From positions 124,001 to 188,000 of the forward strand of contig NZ_SDSC01000002.1 of NCBI RefSeq assembly GCF_004117835.1: a DNA stretch of 64,000 nt, written 5' to 3'. Position numbers and translations under genes: made by a program. Origin of the DNA: Macrococcus sp. DPC7161 (GTDB taxonomy: Bacteria; Bacillota; Bacilli; Staphylococcales; Staphylococcaceae). Below the pieces are notes generated by a model. That model did no database searches, was not told the DNA's origin, and saw only the letters and a program-made list of their open reading frames with translations. Positions 23,550 through 34,706 of this stretch are shown here, one piece after another (position 1 is the first letter of the stretch; each line of letters starts with the position of its first letter).

Positions 23550-25368
23550 CTAATACTTCACATGGTAATGTGATATAAACGCTTGTGCCGTAACCTTCTT
23601 TACTGTTTGCCCAAATTCGACCGTTATGTGCTTCAACAATCTCTTTACTGATTGCCAACCCTAATCCAGTACCACCCATTTTTCTAGTACGTGCTTTATC
23701 CACTCGGAAGAATCGATCAAAGATTTTATCCACTTTTGTCAGAGGAATCCCAATACCATTATCTTTAATTTGAATGGTCATACGATTAAACAATGTATTT
23801 TGTTTCACGTGGAATTCAACTTTCTTTTTACCTTTTGAGTACTTTAATGCATTAGAAATAACATTATCAAATACTTGTGTCATTTTATCTGGATCTATTT
23901 CTACGAAGATACCGTTTTTCGGAATATCACGTATAAATGTGGCATTTTTACCTTCTGACATCTCAAAGCGGTTAATAATTTTATGTATAAACATATTGAA
24001 ATCAATTAATTCTTTGTTTAAATGGTCATCTGTATTATCCATTTTCGATAATTGTAATAAGTCATTGACCAATCGAATCATTCGATCTGTTTCTTCACGT
24101 GTAACACTTAAAAATTGAGGTGCTAACTTCTCATCTTGCCATGCACCTTCTTCTAACGCTTCTATGTAACTTCTCATCGATGTTAATGGTGTTCTTAATT
24201 CATGTGATACGTTGGCAACGAACTCACGACGTTCATTTTCTACATGGTGTTGTTCTGTTACATCATGTAATACCGCAATATAACCTGTGATGAATCCTGT
24301 ATCTTGAATAATCGTTCTAAATGAAGCGCGGACAATTAATTTTTCCGTTTCATTCATATCAATTATAATACCACCAGCAATGTCTTGTAATTCATCTAAT
24401 GAATAATGCTCTTCAATATTCAAAATATCTAATACGTGACGGCCTTCTACTTCATCTTTGTTCATATCTAACATACGAAGTGCCATTTCGTTTACGATAC
24501 GCACTCGTCCACGGCGATCTGTCGCAATAACTCCATCTGACATGTAAGTAATTACTGAATCTAATCGGCGTTTTTCACTTTCAGTGTTGGCCTGTGCTTC
24601 TTGAACACGTTTAGATAAGTTGTTAAACGTTACTGCCAATTCACCAATTTCATCGTTTCCATACACTTTAACACGATTTGTATAATTCCCTTTGGACATC
24701 TCGATGGCTTGGTTACGCATATCTGAAATCGGTTTTGTAATAGTTCTTGAAATGAAGAATCCTAAAATAATCGTAATTAATAACGACACACCCGTACCGA
24801 TAATAAAGATTTTATTAATATCATTTAATTGTTCATAGACAGGTTCAATCGACTCTTCAATATGAATAACACCAATAATTTTATTGCTATCTTTAATCGG
24901 GAAATTCTTTACCCACACACGTACTTTTCGAGTAGGTTCATCCTTTAATTGAATACGGTCATTCGTTTTCCCTAATGACAATGAATTTTGTATTTGGCTA
25001 TCATTCACTTTAGGGTTGATTGTCCCTTGATTCGAATCTTTATTCGTCGCAATGATCTTTTCATCTGTATTGATAAAACGAATGACATCAATATTAGAAC
25101 GCACTGCATACTCGTCTACTATCTTTTGTACTTCTTTTTGAATCGCTGTCTTATCGTCTTTATTCTGACGATAAACATTTTTTAAATCATAATTAATCGA
25201 CTTAATTTGTGTATTAATTGTTTGTTCGAAGTTATAAGTTAACTTTTTCTCTAAATTGTTTGTGAAATACAATCCAATGATTTGCATCCCTATAATAATC
25301 AGCAATACATAAATCACAACAAGTTTGATATGGAGTGATTGAAGTTTTTTTAGAAACTGCGCCATCAT
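23527..25368 (-). CDS. walK: Cell-wall sensor histidine kinase WalK
   Basis: The 613-aa essential kinase of the WalRK system that controls autolysins and wall metabolism. Helices at about 16-36 and 187-207 enclose an extracellular PAS-like domain; HAMP (about 208-260), PAS (about 266-370), HisKA with phosphorylation site His389 in [10 protein letters not shown], and an HATPase domain with NALKYS, DNGIGI and GTGLGLAIS follow. Starts 1 nt after the walR stop. A parS-like sequence lies inside it at 23811-23826. Confidence 0.96.
   Translation of the reverse strand: MMAQFLKKLQSLHIKLVVIYVLLIIIGMQIIGLYFTNNLEKKLTYNFEQTINTQIKSINYDLKNVYRQNKDDKTAIQKEVQKIVDEYAVRSNIDVIRFINTDEKIIATNKDSNQGTINPKVNDSQIQNSLSLGKTNDRIQLKDEPTRKVRVWVKNFPIKDSNKIIGVIHIEESIEPVYEQLNDINKIFIIGTGVSLLITIILGFFISRTITKPISDMRNQAIEMSKGNYTNRVKVYGNDEIGELAVTFNNLSKRVQEAQANTESEKRRLDSVITYMSDGVIATDRRGRVRIVNEMALRMLDMNKDEVEGRHVLDILNIEEHYSLDELQDIAGGIIIDMNETEKLIVRASFRTIIQDTGFITGYIAVLHDVTEQHHVENERREFVANVSHELRTPLTSMRSYIEALEEGAWQDEKLAPQFLSVTREETDRMIRLVNDLLQLSKMDNTDDHLNKELIDFNMFIHKIINRFEMSEGKNATFIRDIPKNGIFVEIDPDKMTQVFDNVISNALKYSKGKKKVEFHVKQNTLFNRMTIQIKDNGIGIPLTKVDKIFDRFFRVDKARTRKMGGTGLGLAISKEIVEAHNGRIWANSKEGYGTSVYITLPCEVLDDGDWDV
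23811..23826. promoter_or_regulatory. Candidate parS site in walK
   Basis: TGTTTCACGTGGAATT matches the parS consensus TGTTTCACGTGAAACA at 13 of 16 positions. ParB and Noc genes are in the window. Coding constraint alone could explain it. Confidence 0.35.
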
Positions 25369-25369
25369 A

Positions 25370-26071
25370 CTACTCCTGAGATTGTAAGAAGTAGCCTACA
25401 CCACGTCTTGTTACGATATATTCTGGATGGCTTGCATCATCTTCAATCTTTTCACGTAAACGACGAATCGTTACGTCAACCGTACGCACATCACCAAAAT
25501 AGTCATAGCCCCATACAGTTTGTAATAAATGTTCACGTGTCATTACTTGTCCAATATGTTTAGATAAATAATGGAACAATTCAAATTCACGGTGTGTTAA
25601 TTCAATATCTGCACCACGTTTTTTAATTGAATATGCATCTGGATAAACTGTAATGTCTTTAATCACAATTTCATTTGTTTCTTCTTTTTCTTCAGATTGT
25701 GCTTGCGTATAATGACGTCTTAAGTTCGCTTTCACACGTGCAATTAATTCACGTGTAGAGAACGGCTTTGTAACATAATCGTCCGCACCAAGTTCTAAAC
25801 CTAATACTTTATCAATTTCAGAGTCTTTAGCAGTCAACATGATAATAGGCATATCGTATTTTTTACGAACTTCACGACATACTTCCATACCATCACGCCC
25901 TGGTAACATAATGTCTAATAAGACAATATCCGGTTGAATATCATAAATTAATTCAACAGCATCGTCTCCATCATAAGCAACAAATACTTCGTATCCTTCT
26001 TTTTTCAAGTTAAACTCTAGTATATCTGCAATCGGCTTTTCGTCATCTACCACAACTATTTTTCTCGACAT
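25370..26071 (-). CDS. walR: Response regulator WalR
   Basis: A 233-aa OmpR/PhoB-type response regulator, essential partner of WalK. Receiver domain with acidic pocket (VVVDDE), phosphorylation site Asp53 in VLLDIMLPG, and Lys in VTKPF; C-terminal winged helix with [20 protein letters not shown] and [16 protein letters not shown]. First gene of walRKHIJ. Confidence 0.97.
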   Translation of the reverse strand: MSRKIVVVDDEKPIADILEFNLKKEGYEVFVAYDGDDAVELIYDIQPDIVLLDIMLPGRDGMEVCREVRKKYDMPIIMLTAKDSEIDKVLGLELGADDYVTKPFSTRELIARVKANLRRHYTQAQSEEKEETNEIVIKDITVYPDAYSIKKRGADIELTHREFELFHYLSKHIGQVMTREHLLQTVWGYDYFGDVRTVDVTIRRLREKIEDDASHPEYIVTRRGVGYFLQSQE

Positions 26072-26204
26072 ATTGACCCTCTTTTCTATAAAAGTTCATA
26101 ATAATCTATTCTCTAATTTACCACTATTTTCGTCATTTTTCTATTTAACTGAATTAATTTAATCAGTCTGTTATATAACTTGCATATTTTTACATTAAAA
26201 CACA

Positions 26205-26236
26205 AAAAAAAGAGCAAGACGATTGTCTAACTCTTT
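26205..26236 (-). terminator. Terminator after tRNA-Asp
   Basis: Stem AAAGAG..AGAC / GTCT..CTCTTT with eight T residues on the minus strand, after the two tRNA genes and before walR. Confidence 0.75.
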
Positions 26237-26240
26237 GATA

Positions 26241-26313
26241 CGGTCCCGACGGGAATCGAACCCGCGATCTCCTGCGTGACAGGCAGGCATGTTAACCGCT
26301 ACACCACGGGACC
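26241..26313 (-). tRNA. tRNA-Asp (GUC)
   Basis: Cloverleaf on the minus strand with acceptor GGTCCCG/CGGGACC, anticodon loop CTGTCAC (GUC) and T arm GGGTTCGATTCCC. The CCA end is not encoded. Second of two tRNAs. Confidence 0.97.
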
Positions 26314-26326
26314 TTAATATTAAAAA

Positions 26327-26401
26327 TGGTGACCCCTACGGGATTCGAACCCGTGTTACCGCCGTGAAAGGGCGGTGTCTTAACCGCTTGACCAAGGGGC
26401 C
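26327..26401 (-). tRNA. tRNA-Glu (UUC)
   Basis: Minus-strand cloverleaf with acceptor GGCCCCT/AGGGGTC, anticodon loop CTTTCAC (UUC) and T arm GGGTTCGAATCCC; the 3' CCA is encoded. It precedes tRNA-Asp by 13 nt, forming a tRNA-Glu/tRNA-Asp pair. Confidence 0.97.
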
Positions 26402-26530
26402 ATTTATTAATAGCACAAGAATGATTATAGCATGATAAAAATAGCAATGACAAGCATTATTTTTAAAATTTTACTGATTTTTTTGTATAATTGTATTGAA
26501 CACTATTTTTTTAAAAAGGGAGTTGGTTGT

Positions 26531-27442
26531 ATGAGTGCAGATATCGTGCAAACTCAAGATATGAATGCACAGAAAGTGGTCAAAGTTCATAAAAAACTAC
26601 CACTTAAAGAAAAAATTAAACGGTTTTCTTTCATTACTCTAGGCGCCATATTAATGGCCGTTTCTCTAGAACTTTTTTTAGTTCCTAATAAATTACTTGA
26701 TGGTGGTATCGTAGGTATTTCTATTATGCTTAGCCATTTACTACATATACCATTAGGGCTATTCATTTTCATTTTAAACGTCCCCTTTTTCTTTTTAGGT
26801 TATAAACAAATCGGCAAAACTTTTGCAATCTCAACACTGTATGCAATCTTAATATTATCAATCGGTACATCACTCTTACATCCGGTACCACCTATTGTTG
26901 ATGAGAAATTTCTTGTAACTATCGTTGGTGGAGTAATACTCGGACTTGGTGTCGGACTCGTTATTCGCTATGGTGGATCTTTAGACGGTTCAGAAATATT
27001 AGCGATATTGATCAGTAATAAATCACCTTTTTCAGTTGGCGAAATCGTGATGGTAATTAACTTCTTTATTTATGTTGCTGCAGCATTTGTATTTAATTAT
27101 GAATCTGCAATGTATTCTGTTATTGCTTATTTTATTGCTTTTAAAACCATCGATATCGTACAACAAGGTTTAGATGAGTCGAAATCGGTTTGGATTATTA
27201 GTGATCAATATGAAGAGATTGGCGATGCCATTAATGATCGTTTAGGTCGTGGTGTAACATATTTAAAAGGTGAAGGCGCATATACAGGTGATGATAAAAA
27301 GGTTATCTTCTGTGTCATTACACGTTTAGAGGAATTTAAAGTTAAAGATATTGTAAATCATTTTGATAAATCAGCCTTTGTAGCGATTGGTAATGTCGCA
27401 GAAGTAAAAGGTGGCAGATTTAAGAAAAGAGACATTCATTAA
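26531..27442 (+). CDS. YitT family membrane protein
   Basis: A 303-aa YitT-type protein: about five membrane helices (residues 25-195) with the family's SLELFLVPNKLLDGGIVGIS and IRYGGSLDGSEILAI, then a cytoplasmic DUF2179 domain (GRGVTYLKGEGAYTGDDKKV). Physiological role unknown. I chose ATG 26531 because a GGGAG is upstream; the open frame reaches back to 26432 but adds an unlikely hydrophobic leader. It is one of the few plus-strand genes left of oriC. Confidence 0.88.
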   Translation: MSADIVQTQDMNAQKVVKVHKKLPLKEKIKRFSFITLGAILMAVSLELFLVPNKLLDGGIVGISIMLSHLLHIPLGLFIFILNVPFFFLGYKQIGKTFAISTLYAILILSIGTSLLHPVPPIVDEKFLVTIVGGVILGLGVGLVIRYGGSLDGSEILAILISNKSPFSVGEIVMVINFFIYVAAAFVFNYESAMYSVIAYFIAFKTIDIVQQGLDESKSVWIISDQYEEIGDAINDRLGRGVTYLKGEGAYTGDDKKVIFCVITRLEEFKVKDIVNHFDKSAFVAIGNVAEVKGGRFKKRDIH

Positions 27443-27486
27443 CTTTAGAAATCGTTTTGAAAATAGAGTTAGAGATAAATTTAGAA

Positions 27487-27510
27487 ATAGATATAGATAT
27501 AGATATAGAT
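27487..27510. repeat. Hexanucleotide repeat (ATAGAT)4
   Basis: Four perfect tandem ATAGAT units, with degenerate neighbours, between the YitT gene and the purA terminator. Confidence 0.8.
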
Positions 27511-27530
27511 ATGAATATCTATATAAACAA

Positions 27531-27557
27531 AAAAACGAGGCAGCTGCCTCGTTTTTT
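27531..27557. terminator. Terminator between the YitT gene and purA
   Basis: Self-complementary AAAACGAGGCAGCTGCCTCG followed by a T run; works in both directions between convergent genes. Confidence 0.85.
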
Positions 27558-27558
27558 A

Positions 27559-28845
27559 TTATGCCCATAAATCTTCTAATAAATTCGTTTGGTTACGGTC
27601 TGGACCTACTGAGAAGATTGAAATTTTAACGTTACATAATTCAGAAATACGTTCTAAATAACGACGTGCGTTATCTGGTAACTCATCTAAAGTTTTGCAA
27701 GCTGTTACATCTTCAGTCCATCCTGGTAACTCTTCAAAGATTGGTTTACAACGTTTTAATTCATTTAAGTTTGCTGGATATTCAGTAATTTCTTTACCAT
27801 CTAACTCATAAGCAGTACAGATTTTCACTGTATCTAAACCTGTTAATACGTCAATTGAGTTGATTGATAAATCTGTAATACCACTTACACGACGAGAATG
27901 ACGTAATACTACAGAGTCAAACCAACCTACACGACGTGGACGTCCTGTAGTTGTACCGTATTCACGACCTACTTCACGAATATGATGGCCATCTTCATCA
28001 AATAATTCTGTTGGGAATGGACCGTCACCTACACGAGATGTGTAGGCTTTACATACACCAACAACTTTAGAAACGAATGTTGGACCTACACCTGTACCAA
28101 CTGTTACATTTCCGGCAATAGGGTTACTTGAAGTAACGAAAGGATATGTACCGTGATCGATATCTAACATAACTCCTTGTGCACCTTCAAATAATACTTT
28201 CTCATCTGCAACAAAAGCATCGTCTAATACTTTAGAAGTGTCTGTTACATATTGTGCTAAGCGTTGGCCCGCTGCATAGTATTCATCGAAGATTTCTTCT
28301 ACAGTGAAGCCAGTTGCACCGAACATTTTTTCGAATAATTCATTTTTATATGCTAAGTTTTCTTCTAACTTTAATTTGAATGTTTCTTTGTCTAATAAAT
28401 CAGCCATACGAATACCGATACGCTGTGCTTTATCTACATATGCAGGTCCGATACCTTTTTTCGTTGTACCAATTTTATTATCGCCACGTTTTTCTTCTTC
28501 TAATTCATCTTGTTTCAAATGATATGGTAAGATGACTTGCGCACGGTTTGAAATACGTAAGTTATCAGTACTCACACCACGTTCATTTAAAGCATCTAAT
28601 TCTTTTAATAAAGCAACCGGATCAACAACTACACCATTACCGATTACTGATAATTTATCTGAATAGAAAATACCTGATGGTACTAAATGTAATTTGTACG
28701 TTTCTCCACCGAATTTAATTGTATGTCCTGCATTATTACCGCCTGAAAATCTAGCGATAACATTCGCTTGTTCTGCTAAAAAGTCTGTGATTTTACCTTT
28801 ACCTTCGTCTCCCCATTGCGTCCCAACAACTACGATTGATGACAT
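27559..28845 (-). CDS. purA: Adenylosuccinate synthase
   Basis: 428-aa PurA, which joins IMP and aspartate using GTP in the first committed step of AMP synthesis. Motifs: QWGDEGKGK (GTP/IMP binding, residues about 11-19), [21 protein letters not shown] and the C-terminal GPDRNQT guanine-binding segment. I chose ATG 28845 (GGAGGTGC upstream); the longer open frame to 28986 adds non-conserved residues. Confidence 0.97.
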   Translation of the reverse strand: MSSIVVVGTQWGDEGKGKITDFLAEQANVIARFSGGNNAGHTIKFGGETYKLHLVPSGIFYSDKLSVIGNGVVVDPVALLKELDALNERGVSTDNLRISNRAQVILPYHLKQDELEEEKRGDNKIGTTKKGIGPAYVDKAQRIGIRMADLLDKETFKLKLEENLAYKNELFEKMFGATGFTVEEIFDEYYAAGQRLAQYVTDTSKVLDDAFVADEKVLFEGAQGVMLDIDHGTYPFVTSSNPIAGNVTVGTGVGPTFVSKVVGVCKAYTSRVGDGPFPTELFDEDGHHIREVGREYGTTTGRPRRVGWFDSVVLRHSRRVSGITDLSINSIDVLTGLDTVKICTAYELDGKEITEYPANLNELKRCKPIFEELPGWTEDVTACKTLDELPDNARRYLERISELCNVKISIFSVGPDRNQTNLLEDLWA

Positions 28846-29170
28846 AAGAGCACCTCCATATTTATGACTAACCTTTTGTATTCTACCAATGATATGTGAA
28901 AAAAGCAAATCAAAAACGAACATTAAATTTTTAGTATATTTATTCATGTATATGATATACTTTATCAGCTTACTTTCCATTTTCAAAGGCCAAAAACCTT
29001 TATTTCACTTGATATTAAAGACATTAAAATTATCATACACCTTATACATCTAACTGTATTTTTACCAAACATTCTATGAATCAAACGAAACTAAATGTAA
29101 AAAAACACGTACATTTTCACAAAAACCTTATGAAATATACGTGTTTTGAATTATTTATTTTTTTATTTAT
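28846..29170. other. purA upstream / dnaB downstream intergenic region
   Basis: 325 bp without a gene. It holds the purA ribosome-binding site and presumably its promoter, and at 29101-29147 the dnaB terminator. No riboswitch or PurBox could be recognised. Confidence 0.6.
29101..29147 (-). terminator. dnaB terminator
   Basis: Stem AAAACACGTA / TACGTGTTTT with a run of T on the minus strand. Confidence 0.75.
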
Positions 29171-30565
29171 TTAATAACCGTCAACATGTGCATATTCCAT
29201 ATCCGCAAATTTATTATATTGCTTCATGAACATTAATTTGACTGTACCTGTTGGACCGTTACGTTGTTTAGCAATGATGATTTCAATTTCACCATTTTCA
29301 CTTTGTGCACCTGCATCCACTTGTTGGTCCTCACCTTCTTCACCACCACCACGATTGTAGTAGTCATCACGGTACAAGAACGCAACAATATCCGCATCTT
29401 GTTCAATCGATCCCGATTCACGAATATCACTCATCATTGGACGTTTATCTTGACGTTGTTCTACACCACGTGATAACTGTGATAATGCGATAACCGGACA
29501 TTCTAATTCACGTGCTAATGCTTTTAACATTCGAGAAATTTCAGAAACTTCTTGTTGTCTGTTTTCTGAGCTACGACTTCCTGAACCTTGGATTAGCTGT
29601 AAATAGTCAATTAATATCATATCTAATCCATGTTCTTGTTTTAAACGACGGCATTTTGAACGAATATCTGTAATACGAATACCTGGTGTATCATCGATAA
29701 AGATTTTTGTTTTAGATAACTTTGCAATGGCTACAGTGAATCTTTTCCAATCATCTGCATCCATTGTCCCCGTTCTTAGTCGATTACTATCTACGTTACC
29801 CGTTGAACAAATCATACGCGTTGCTAATTGATCGGCACCCATCTCTAATGAGAAAATACCTACTGAATAATTATCATCATGTACAGCGACTTGTTGGGCA
29901 ATATTTAAAGCAAACGCCGTTTTACCTACTGATGGACGTGCGGCAATAATGATTAGATCATTACGGTTAAATCCTGCGGTCATTGCATCTAAGTCACGAT
30001 ATCCTGTTGGAATACCTGGTGTTTGCCCCTTGTTGGAATCCAACATTTCAGCATTTTCAAATACTTGTGTTAATACTGTACTGATATCTTTAAATCCATC
30101 TGAACCACGGTTCGTAGCAATATCAGAAATGCGTTTCTCAGCATCTGATAATAATGTTTCAAAATCAACACTATCATCATAACCTTCAATCATAATGCTT
30201 TCAGCAGTATGAATGACTCTACGTTTTATCGCATTCTTATAGACAATATCAGCGTAGAAATCAATATTTCTCGTCGTTGGTACAAATTCCGATAGCATAA
30301 TCAAGTACTGTGCGCCACCAGATTCTTCAAGCGTTCCATCATTGGTCATTTGATCCATGATGGTAATCACATCTACTTCTTTATTTTGCTCTGATAATGT
30401 GAGCATCGCACTAAAAATATTTTGATGTGCACGCTTATAAAAATGTGTAGGTAACAGTACTTCTAACACAGAGGTTAATACATCTGGTTCTAATAATACT
30501 GCACCTAATACAGACTGTTCTGCTTCTTCGCTGTAAGGTATTTTTCGTTGTTCAAATTCAGACAT
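29171..30565 (-). CDS. dnaB: Replicative DNA helicase DnaB
   Basis: 464-aa hexameric helicase that unwinds the fork (called DnaC in Bacillus). N-terminal DnaG-interacting domain begins YSEEAEQSVLGAVLLEP; RecA-like core has Walker A ARPSVGKTAFALN, Walker B ILIDYLQLIQG, and the arginine-finger region ALSQLSRGVEQRQDKRP. Last gene of yybS-gdpP-rplI-dnaB, 16 nt after rplI. Confidence 0.97.
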   Translation of the reverse strand: MSEFEQRKIPYSEEAEQSVLGAVLLEPDVLTSVLEVLLPTHFYKRAHQNIFSAMLTLSEQNKEVDVITIMDQMTNDGTLEESGGAQYLIMLSEFVPTTRNIDFYADIVYKNAIKRRVIHTAESIMIEGYDDSVDFETLLSDAEKRISDIATNRGSDGFKDISTVLTQVFENAEMLDSNKGQTPGIPTGYRDLDAMTAGFNRNDLIIIAARPSVGKTAFALNIAQQVAVHDDNYSVGIFSLEMGADQLATRMICSTGNVDSNRLRTGTMDADDWKRFTVAIAKLSKTKIFIDDTPGIRITDIRSKCRRLKQEHGLDMILIDYLQLIQGSGSRSSENRQQEVSEISRMLKALARELECPVIALSQLSRGVEQRQDKRPMMSDIRESGSIEQDADIVAFLYRDDYYNRGGGEEGEDQQVDAGAQSENGEIEIIIAKQRNGPTGTVKLMFMKQYNKFADMEYAHVDGY

Positions 30566-30581
30566 ATTAACCTCCTTGTTT

Positions 30582-31028
30582 TTATGCTTCTACTACATGT
30601 ACTTTTAATGTTGCTAATACATCATGATGTAATTTAACGGGTACATTTGTGTATCCTAAACTTCTAATACCATCATGTAAATCCATTTTACGTTTATCTA
30701 CTTTGATACCATGTTGTTTATTTAATGCTTCTACAACTTGTTTTGAACTTACTGAACCAAATAAACGACCGCCTTCACCTGACTTTGCTGTCACTTTAAC
30801 TTCTAACGATTCGATTCTTTCTTTTAATTGTTTCGCATCTTCTAATTCTTGTTGTTTGTCTTTTTCAATACGCTTATTTTGTGCTTCTAATTGCTTTAAA
30901 TTACCTGGTGTTGCTTCTACAGCGTAATTATTTTTTAGTAAGAAGTTGTTCGCGTAGCCTACAGGTACTTCTTTAACTTCACCTTTTTTTCCTTTACCTT
31001 TAACATCTTGAGTAAAAATGACTTTCAT
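30582..31028 (-). CDS. rplI: 50S ribosomal protein L9
   Basis: 148-aa L9. The N-terminal rRNA-binding domain starts [19 protein letters not shown], with [11 protein letters not shown]; a long connecting helix (residues about 45-75) and the C-terminal domain follow. Only 1 nt after gdpP. Confidence 0.97.
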   Translation of the reverse strand: MKVIFTQDVKGKGKKGEVKEVPVGYANNFLLKNNYAVEATPGNLKQLEAQNKRIEKDKQQELEDAKQLKERIESLEVKVTAKSGEGGRLFGSVSSKQVVEALNKQHGIKVDKRKMDLHDGIRSLGYTNVPVKLHHDVLATLKVHVVEA

Positions 31029-31029
31029 C

Positions 31030-32997
31030 TTAATCTTCTCCTTTATCGCTTTCTGTAATCACTTGATGTAATTGCAAAATCGCTTCTTCTATTGAAATAT
31101 CTTTTAATTGTGCAGCTGCATTCGTTAAATGACCACCGCCGCCTAATTTTTCCATCACCACTTGTACGTTGATTTCTCCTAAAGATCTTGCTGATACACC
31201 AACGATATTATCAGCACGTTTAGCAAATACAAATGACGCTTCTACACCTTCTAAACTTAACAACTCATCTGCCGCTTGCGCAACAGTAACTGGATGGATA
31301 ATTTCATCATTTGATCCATGCGCAATCGCAATACCATTTTTCTCTAATTCAACCGTCTTAATGATTTCAGAACGTTTAATATATGTTTCAATATCATCCT
31401 TTAAGAAATGTTGACATAAAATAGTATCAGCACCGTGGCTTCTTAAGAAACTTGCAGCATCAAACGTTCTTGATCCCGTTCTTAATGTAAAGTTTCTCGT
31501 ATCCACAATAATACCGGCTAACATTACCGTTGCTTCTAAACGTGTTAATTTATGCTCTGTCGGTTGATATTCTAAAAGCTCTGTAACAAGCTCTGCTGTA
31601 GAACTTGCATATTGTTCCATATACACAAGTAATGGACTTGAAATAAATTCTTCACCACGTCTATGATGATCAATCACCACTTTACGCTGTGCTTTATTTA
31701 AGATGCTTTCATCGATGACCATATCTGGTTTATTTGTATCCACAATAACCAAAGTCGTATTGCGTGTCATTAAATTCCATGCTTCTTCAGAAGTTACAAA
31801 TGTTTTATGCAACTCTTCTTTTTCTTTAATTTCTTCCATCACACGAGATAGCGTATCATCAATATCATGGTCATTTAATACAATGTGTGCAGTTAAATTA
31901 TTCATTTTCGCAAATCGTGCAACACCGATTGCTGCACCAATTGCATCCATATCAGGACGTTTATGTCCCATCACAATGACATTGTCACCTTCAATTAAAA
32001 TATCTCTTAAAGCATGTGAAATAACTCGAGCACGGACACGTGTACGTTTTTCCATAGGATCCGTTTTACCACCATAGAAACGTACATTACCATTTTCATT
32101 TTTTATTGCTACTTGGTCACCACCACGACCTAATGCCAAGTCTAAACTTGATTGTGCTAGTGCGCCTAAATCAACGAGATTATCGGCACCTTCACCAATA
32201 CCGACACTTAACGTGATGTGTGTTTTTTTCTCGCGGTTTTTCTCACGAATATCGTCTAATAAGTTAAATTTCGTTTGTTCGATGTCATGTAAAATCTTTT
32301 GATTTAAAAACAACATATATTGATCCGCTGAATAACGCTTAACAAACACTTGATTTTCTTCAGCCCAACGGTTGATTTCTGATGTCATCATACTATTGAT
32401 TTCAGAACGTTGCGCATCGCTCATATTTTGGGTAATTTCATCGTAGTTATCTAAAAATAATGTCCCTACAACAGGTTTAGCATCCTCATACATATTCTCT
32501 AACATCACAGCATCTGAAATATCAAAGAAATATAAAATATTCGTATCACTACTGTAAAAAACTTTATAATGACGATCTTCAAAAGAAGTTGTGGCTTCTT
32601 TTAAATTGCTCACCTTTAATTGATTCAATAAGTTTGGAAACAATTCATTAATTGGCTCATTAATCATCGGACGATTAATATGTTTAAACATAAATTGGTT
32701 ATGCCATTCTACGACATCATTTTCATCTAATAAAATAACACCTATCGGTAAATCACGAATTGCACGTTTCTTACCATGGTCAATCGATGTCGATAAATGC
32801 CCAATATATTGATCATAATTACGAATACTTCTAATCAAATAAATGCATCCAATAATGATAGATACAATAAGTACTACACTAAAAATAAGTGCAAGTTCTT
32901 TTTTTACAAAAAATATTGAGACAGTCATCACACAAGCTAAAATACTCATCAATATATATGGAATCAGTATTTTTTGTTTGTCATATTTCCTGTTCAC
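31030..32997 (-). CDS. gdpP: Cyclic-di-AMP phosphodiesterase GdpP
   Basis: 655-aa membrane enzyme that hydrolyses c-di-AMP to pApA. Two N-terminal helices (about 12-55), PAS domain, degenerate GGDEF domain, then DHH ([23 protein letters not shown]) and DHHA1 ([13 protein letters not shown]) domains. All metal-binding residues of the DHH part are present. In staphylococci loss of gdpP raises beta-lactam tolerance; this copy is intact. GTG start. Confidence 0.95.
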   Translation of the reverse strand: MNRKYDKQKILIPYILMSILACVMTVSIFFVKKELALIFSVVLIVSIIIGCIYLIRSIRNYDQYIGHLSTSIDHGKKRAIRDLPIGVILLDENDVVEWHNQFMFKHINRPMINEPINELFPNLLNQLKVSNLKEATTSFEDRHYKVFYSSDTNILYFFDISDAVMLENMYEDAKPVVGTLFLDNYDEITQNMSDAQRSEINSMMTSEINRWAEENQVFVKRYSADQYMLFLNQKILHDIEQTKFNLLDDIREKNREKKTHITLSVGIGEGADNLVDLGALAQSSLDLALGRGGDQVAIKNENGNVRFYGGKTDPMEKRTRVRARVISHALRDILIEGDNVIVMGHKRPDMDAIGAAIGVARFAKMNNLTAHIVLNDHDIDDTLSRVMEEIKEKEELHKTFVTSEEAWNLMTRNTTLVIVDTNKPDMVIDESILNKAQRKVVIDHHRRGEEFISSPLLVYMEQYASSTAELVTELLEYQPTEHKLTRLEATVMLAGIIVDTRNFTLRTGSRTFDAASFLRSHGADTILCQHFLKDDIETYIKRSEIIKTVELEKNGIAIAHGSNDEIIHPVTVAQAADELLSLEGVEASFVFAKRADNIVGVSARSLGEINVQVVMEKLGGGGHLTNAAAQLKDISIEEAILQLHQVITESDKGED

Positions 32998-33005
32998 CCT
33001 AGCAC

Positions 33006-33920
33006 CTACTTTCGTTTAATACGCGATTTCATATTAAATATCATATCCAACATACCAAATATTTGTGTCACTGATGGCAATAAAAACGCCAAAATAAATA
33101 TACAAATATTCATGAAAATATTGGTTTTTCTAATTTTCATAAAGAAATGGAACAATGAAATCCCTTGTATAAATATAATCCATTCTAACACATACTGTAA
33201 GTTAGTGACTATGCCAAGCATCACTACATCTGTCTCTGTTAAACCCCATTTAATGATTGTTGCAATGAAGTATAGATACATCGTGATTTTTGGAATATGC
33301 CACATATATAACGGCCTAAAATTAGGTGTCGATACTTTAAAAGTTCTCAGTAAAGGCATCGTAATCAATAGCTGTACTAAAGAAAGTAAGAACATACAAA
33401 AGATGATTAATCCAGGCACTTGTAGCATAAACATATCCATTGCTGTTTTAAACAACTCAATATTTTCTGCTTTAAAATTACCCTTTTTCACTTCTTCTTG
33501 AAGTAATTTGATATAAAGTGTTGTTACATCCTTAAACCACACATCTACTTTCGGTATAATATTTGCCATTTGAAAAACGATAATAGCAAGCAATGTATAA
33601 AAACTATAAAAAATCGTCAGAACATATAACATACGTTCTTTAGAACTACGCATATTAAGTAACGATCCAATCAGATAACCTGCTAATACAAGACCTGTTA
33701 TCCAAACCATTGAGACCGTTGACAATAATAAAGTTGCAAATAATACAGTAATGGCACTTGCAACAAAATAACTATTTTTTGATTTTATAAATAAATTGAC
33801 GATGGGTACTAACATCAAAGGTGTCAATATCACCATTAATCCCGGTACAAAGCTAACAATAACCGTCATCAGTACCAAAATAAACGTCGTGATCAACGTT
33901 TTAAAGATATCGATTTTCAA
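33006..33920 (-). CDS. yybS: YybS-like DUF2232 membrane protein
   Basis: 304-aa polytopic membrane protein with about eight helices (IFKTLITTFILVLMTVIVSF at the start). It belongs to the DUF2232/YybS family and is always next to gdpP in Firmicutes. Its function is unknown; an S-component-like or regulatory role has been suggested for the family. 8 nt before gdpP. Confidence 0.9.
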   Translation of the reverse strand: MKIDIFKTLITTFILVLMTVIVSFVPGLMVILTPLMLVPIVNLFIKSKNSYFVASAITVLFATLLLSTVSMVWITGLVLAGYLIGSLLNMRSSKERMLYVLTIFYSFYTLLAIIVFQMANIIPKVDVWFKDVTTLYIKLLQEEVKKGNFKAENIELFKTAMDMFMLQVPGLIIFCMFLLSLVQLLITMPLLRTFKVSTPNFRPLYMWHIPKITMYLYFIATIIKWGLTETDVVMLGIVTNLQYVLEWIIFIQGISLFHFFMKIRKTNIFMNICIFILAFLLPSVTQIFGMLDMIFNMKSRIKRK

Positions 33921-34018
33921 AATAAAAAGCTCCTAAACTAAATTTTTATAACGTTTCTATTTTACACCACCTACACAAATACCTCAATGAATGTACAACT
34001 TATCTCAAACGTAAAAAA

Positions 34019-34040
34019 GACACACTATAAAAAGTGTGCC
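34019..34040 (-). terminator. Terminator after the YceI gene
   Basis: Stem GACACACT / AGTGTGCC (one G-T pair) with six T residues on the minus strand. Confidence 0.75.
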
Positions 34041-34060
34041 TTGCAATACATCATCAATAA

Positions 34061-34642
34061 TTATGCTTCAATACTAAATTCTGCAGATGCTTCGAATTTA
34101 ATGTCTTTACCAACCATTACGCCACCTGTTTCTAACGCTTGGTTCCAAGTTAAACCATATTTTTCACGGTTAATTTTACCTGATACAGAAACACCTGATA
34201 CATCTCCACCAGTGAATGGGTTTTTGTGAACACCACCTACTTCGATATCGAATGTTTCTTCGTGAGTAACACCTTTAATTGTTAAATCACCTGTGATTGT
34301 ATCTTCAGTGATTGATTTAGAAACGAATGTGATTGTTTCAAATTGTTCAACATCAAAGAAATCAGCTGATTTTAAATGACCATCACGGTCAGCGTTGTTT
34401 GTATCAATTGATACCACTTGAATTGTAGCTGTTGCTTTTAATGAATTTACGTCGTTAACGTCACCTGTTAAAGTTGCGTCAAAATCAGTGAATTCACCTT
34501 TCACTTTAGAAACCATCATGTGTTTTACTGAAAAATCGATACTTGAGTGTGCTTTGTCAAATTTAAATGTTGTCATTTTTACATTACCTCTTTCGTTATT
34601 TGTATTTTGTTCTTCTTTTTTACCAAAAAGCTTCTTAAACAT
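34061..34642 (-). CDS. YceI family lipocalin-like protein
   Basis: A 193-aa protein of the YceI/TT1927b isoprenoid-binding beta-barrel family: FDKAHSSIDFSVKHMMVSK at the start of the domain and the later GDLTIKGVTHEETFDIEVGG. A 22-residue charged leader (MFKKLFGKKEEQNTNNERGN) precedes the normal start MTTFKFD. Both the long start (AAGGATG) and the inner ATG (GAGGT) have usable ribosome-binding sites, so two forms may exist. No signal peptide, so it is cytoplasmic here. Confidence 0.88.
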   Translation of the reverse strand: MFKKLFGKKEEQNTNNERGNVKMTTFKFDKAHSSIDFSVKHMMVSKVKGEFTDFDATLTGDVNDVNSLKATATIQVVSIDTNNADRDGHLKSADFFDVEQFETITFVSKSITEDTITGDLTIKGVTHEETFDIEVGGVHKNPFTGGDVSGVSVSGKINREKYGLTWNQALETGGVMVGKDIKFEASAEFSIEA

Positions 34643-34671
34643 GTTTAATCATCCTTCGCTTGCTTAACTTA

Positions 34672-34706
34672 TATACTTAGTATACTGAATATATTTATTA
34701 TATTCA
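34672..34706. promoter_or_regulatory. Candidate operators upstream of the YceI gene
   Basis: Two adjacent inverted repeats: TATACTTAGTATA (34672-34684) and TGAATATA with TATATTCA (34686-34706). They lie 30-64 bp before the YceI start in a divergent promoter region. A MarR- or TetR-type repressor site is plausible but unproven. Confidence 0.4.

Noticed and set aside
27487-27510. Tandem repeat as a CRISPR array
   Set aside because: Six-base units without spacers; no cas gene in the window.
27371-27629. Small frames over the ATAGAT repeat (e.g. YRYRYRYE or LYLYLYL runs)
   Set aside because: They are translations of a tandem repeat and overlap the ends of the YitT and purA genes.
32974-33501. 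Plus-strand frame of 175 aa
   Set aside because: Antisense to yybS and the start of gdpP; composition is that of a reversed membrane protein gene.
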